Shown piece by piece: positions 60,330 through 64,000 of a DNA stretch of 64,000 nt; position 1 is the first letter of the stretch, and each line of letters begins with the position of its first letter. Below the pieces are notes generated by a model. It searched no databases. It was given only the letters and a program-made list of their open reading frames with translations, and was not told where the DNA came from. This DNA is from Schistosoma haematobium (lineage: Eukaryota; Platyhelminthes; Trematoda; Strigeidida; Schistosomatidae), in assembly GCF_000699445.3 (NCBI RefSeq), contig NC_067198.1, forward strand, positions 8,244,801-8,308,800, read 5' to 3'. The translations under genes were made by a program, and so were the position numbers.

Positions 60330-62660
60330 GTGAGTTACAAATAGATTTTTTGAAAATTCTTTCATTTTAATATTTATCTACATTTTTGTTGTTTTCATTT
60401 TGTGTGTAAATTGAATTAAATGTCTTGAACATCTACTCTTGGATAAAGGCCATCATACAATATATTTAATTATTATCTGATACAACCTAACATATCTCCG
60501 AATTTTGTTCGCTTTTATAAAAATTTAACTAACATATCTATTTATAATGAAACGTGTTCTCTTCCAAAATCACGAGTGGGCACTTTTCTCCTTTTTAAAC
60601 TCAACACTAAAACTTCAAACTTAATACGTTATCGTATTGAATCTGATTTATCTAAATCTGATTTATATATACAACATTTTAAATAGTTTATGAAACGTAC
60701 ACTCCAGATTCAGTGATTTTGGATGTTATATCATATATTTATTACATTGTTTTAGAAGATCATTATGATAAAACCATGATATAACTTGTCATTGTCTGAT
60801 GGTAAATTGCACATTTCAACGATCGATAAAGTGTTTAGGCACTTACAATAATTAAAGTTGTGCAATAAAACATTTTGTATAAAAGCTGAACGATCCTAAT
60901 AACAGTTAAGGTAAGATAAAAATAGGATTCTAAAGTTTGCGGAAGCGATAGACTGAAAATGTAATTCAGACGACCAATATTGTCAAATAAACACTATCAT
61001 GCCATAGTGAATTAGCTTAGACAATGTGACTATGATTATTAATCACATGAGAATAAATATATCCCCAATTGTAACACACACGAATAATTAGAATGAAATA
61101 TTAACTGAGCACACTTACACTTTAGACATACTATATTGGTCAAAATAATTATACAAATGAATATTTACTCGAGTGATTCTTTTTTTCAAATAACAAACTG
61201 AGAGTAATTCGAAGAAAATCAGTCAAAATGTTAAACAGGATAATATAACCAGCAAGTGAAATTCACAGGCAGGTAATTATATTAAATATATTTGGTATGT
61301 AGTTAGCAGTGAAATCCGAGAAGTCAGATTTTTTCTTTTATGGAACTCATCTGTTGCTCTGGCCTTTATCTCACTTTTGATTTTCACTCTGAGATGCGCT
61401 TACCACTTAGCTATTGATACTAAATATCCATAATTTAGTCAACAAGTACGAAGGTACTACTAGCAGCATGTAATTGCCCGTTCGTGATACTCAAGACTAA
61501 AATTTATCAATCTATTTTGTTTCGAGACGATCCATATGACAACAGATGAGGAGTAGTTGTAGTCTTAAATATTACCAACTGGAAATTAAAAATCCCTACT
61601 TACATTTACATTTAACCCATGAGACCGAAACGAAGATGATTATTTTTTTCAAGTGACCGTTTCCAATGTTATATTTCGATTTTAGAAACTGTAAAGCAGA
61701 ACTCAGATTTAGCTTGTTAATACTGATGAAATGATCTTATTACCATATTCCCATAATTAATGTAAAGTATCTACAACTAATCACTTTTATAAAATCTTTT
61801 TTTCCTACACATTTGTATTTAATAATCGTGTTACAGTGGTTTCTAAACTTTATTTATGTGTTTTGTGATTTGTTCATCCTTTTTGTGAAAGAAAATATCT
61901 GTTTCATTAGAATAAACAATGTCACATATCTTTCGTGTGAATCACATGTGAACAATCAGATGTAAATTAAGTAAATTTATTTAATAATTTCATAACTGTT
62001 TAATGTAGTTAGTATTGTACAAGCACTAGTACGATAGATAAGGTTGATTAATAATCATTACTGATACAAGAAGCTCATCAATATATGATAGTGTGCATTA
62101 TCAAAACGGTCTTATAATTTCTAAAATGAAAATTATATAATTTTACCTATTTTGATGATATTACTGAAATATTCTGAAAAGAAAAGGCTTATCAATCGAT
62201 TAAAAAATAATCTCATACACATAGTTCCCTTTGTCATTTTGAAAAGAGCAAGAACAAACATTCTAGCAGAATAGCATGAATTCATTTTATTTTGTTGGTT
62301 CTCGTCAGCTGCTTACAACCTCTAATATTTAAAATCACAATTACATAAATCGTTTAAATTACTTACATGAGAGGGTTTGGTTGGAAGTTATAATGATGAC
62401 ATATTCGTATAGTATATCAAGGGTGTAAATAAATTTAATAGACTGAATATTGTAAATATATACCTTATGTAAAAGAACATTCTGCAACATTGATTGTGAC
62501 AACAGTTCAAACGGCCAAAAACAAGTGATGATATAATGAGTAAACGCTGATAGGAATAAAATTGGTAAAGCTCAGCGAATAAAATTAGATTACTAATGTG
62601 GTAGACAATCGAAATTAAAGCACAATGATGTAATAAATGCAAGATAGAGTTAAATAAAGG
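60330..62660. other. Sequence downstream of the last recognised protease exon
   Basis: No Cys-rich, disintegrin-like or thrombospondin-type exon seen. One weak candidate for a terminal exon: acceptor TTCGATTTTAG before 61,686, in phase, reading NCKAELRFSLLILMK and then TGA. It has no family similarity. A decayed SINE lies at 61.3 kb. The 3' region of the Penelope-like element may begin near 62.35 kb. Confidence 0.35.
61295..61445 (+). mobile_element. Decayed SINE family A copy
   Basis: AGTTAGCAGTGAAATCCGAG, GGAACTCATCTGTTGC, TTTCACTCTGAGATGCGCTTACC and CTTAGCTATTGATACTAAAT keep the family order. Strongly mutated. Confidence 0.35.
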
Positions 62661-62662
62661 TT

Positions 62663-64000
62663 TTAAGATGCAATGAAGGAATATTTGTCATCAAGGCAAG
62701 GAATGATTAATAACCATCTCCTTTTGAACACATAAATCAGTTTCTGATGTCGGAGAACAACGGCTTCAGCAAACTTCAGAAGACTGGAGTTTGGCTGCTT
62801 ACTGATTACCTTGAATGATTGCAGGGTATCGACCGGATTTCCTGTATCAAGGAGATGTTTGGTGATTGCACTGTTTAGAGTCTTGGAGTCTTGTTCTGAG
62901 GCTTGTTGGAACATGTTCGAAAAATCTAAGATATGGCCTCCTTTCTGTTCGGCCAATCCAGATTCTTTGGCAGGTACACGTAAATTTATAAATGCAATTG
63001 GAGGTAACATAAAAAAGATGCTTATCAACCTTTGATTGAGTTACTGAATATGTTGTTTTGTACAGGATTAGAAGTTTGGCCGTCGGATGAGTTCTGGCTA
63101 GTGCAGTATTCAGTCTCCTATTGGTTGTGTTTGCAACGTCATCGCCTTTGGAGTTAAGATTTATAGTTATTGGTTTCTTATTGACCTTAATTACTTCAGT
63201 ATTGTTTTTTTAGGCTTTTTATATTTGTCAATAAACTTTTGTGGGTAAAAGTTGTCTCGTAAGCATTTTTCCACGTCCATCAATTCTTCTTCAAGGTTGT
63301 CAGTGGTACATATCTTTTCTGCCCTATAAAATAGTGTTTTAACTAATGCCTTCTTGTAACTGAGTGGACAAAAACTATTGAAATTCAGGTAAAGGCCATT
63401 CCATGTACTTTTTCGATAAACCAAACGTTGGACTGTCCCGTCTCTCCTACGTTTTATGGCAATATCAAGAAAGTGGAACGTGTCATTCTGTTCGTGTTTC
63501 ATAGTGAATTGTATGTTAGGATGAGCATTATTGAAGAGTTTTAGCAGGAGGATTGCATGCTGTTTATTGTCACAGACAATAAACGTGTCATCAACATATC
63601 TGGAGTATTCTGTCGTTTCGTTAATCGCCTGTTTAAGCGCTGTCTTTCCAAGATACGCCATAAAAATATCCGCTAGAATTGGACCTAGTGGACTTCCCAT
63701 TGCTACGCCATCGATTTGACGATATATGGTGTTATTAAACTGGAAATGAACGTCTTTTGTGCATATTAATGGTAGTTTTTTTGAATTCTGCGGCTAGTAA
63801 AGGTAGGAGATCATAATTCGGACAAATTATATCAATAGTCTCAAAAAGTGGTATATTAGTGAACAAGGATGTTATATCAAAAGAAACATTGAACTTATCG
63901 GTAACATACGTACGATTTAGTCTTTCAGCAAACTGGAATGAATCTTTTAACGTATATGTTGCTAATCTCCAACGAACCAGTTCTAACTTTTCTGCTAACC
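62663..64000 (-). mobile_element. Penelope-like element, partial and frame-broken
   Basis: On the minus strand, running in from the right edge: RT segment FDITSLFTNIPLFETI (about 63,880-63,830), then VAMGSPLGPILADIFMAYLG and catalytic YVDDTF (63,700-63,590), FLDIAIKRR, and after 63,190 a GIY-YIG-type endonuclease remnant (YKFTCTCQRIWIGRTERR, about 63,005-62,950; AITKHLLDTGNPVDTL near 62,850). RT plus GIY-YIG is diagnostic of Penelope-like elements. At least three frame changes are needed: near 63,780 (a run of six A where five keep the frame), near 63,195 and near 62,940. The left limit is uncertain. Confidence 0.85.
63191..63700 (-). pseudogene. Penelope-like reverse transcriptase, longest intact piece (169 codons)
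   Basis: Contains the GSPLGPILAD motif, the active-site YVDD, and the following HFLDI and STWNGLYLNF segments typical of the family's palm and thumb. It stops at TAA soon after KPKKTILK. The true protein continued in another frame into the GIY-YIG part, so this is a fragment of a dead copy. Confidence 0.85.

Overview
The window is AT-rich eukaryotic DNA from an animal with sparse, intron-rich genes and many transposon copies. The mobile elements (an RTE-clade LINE, a Penelope-like element, tRNA-derived SINEs with GGACGAAACG-type cores), the use of a micro-exon and the long introns fit a schistosome (trematode flatworm) best. Species cannot be decided from the sequence alone. No bacterial operon, rRNA, true tRNA gene or CRISPR array is present.

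Layout. At 0.65-1.14 kb lies an internally deleted RTE copy (minus strand). At 1.8-5.9 kb is a five-exon gene for a multi-pass membrane protein of the TMBIM/Lifeguard (BAX-inhibitor-1) type. At 7.69-10.91 kb a full-length RTE LINE with a 6-bp target duplication separates that gene from a decayed tandem copy of it (11.8-13.9 kb), which has lost all four donor sites checked and its last exon. The decayed copy ends at a 346-bp foldback element with a tRNA-like loop. From 14.3 to 26.3 kb there is little recognisable coding sequence, only three low-confidence small ORFs (19.4, 20.0, 22.6 kb).

From 26.3 to at least 60.3 kb one gene dominates on the plus strand: an ADAMTS-like M12B zinc metalloprotease. 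Nine exons joined by GT-AG introns keep a single frame of about 615 codons, including a 23-nt micro-exon, the HELGHQLGAKHD zinc site split across an intron, and a Met-turn. No confident exons follow the catalytic domain, so the 3' part of the gene probably lies beyond the window or in exons I could not see. Its introns hold SINE copies, a 291-bp MITE with near-perfect 8-bp target duplications, and a truncated RTE copy with a 10-11 bp target duplication.

The right end (62.66-64.0 kb, minus strand) is a broken Penelope-like element with reverse transcriptase followed by a GIY-YIG endonuclease remnant. The two host genes do not form a pathway: one is a predicted internal-membrane stress/ion-channel type protein, the other a predicted secreted protease.
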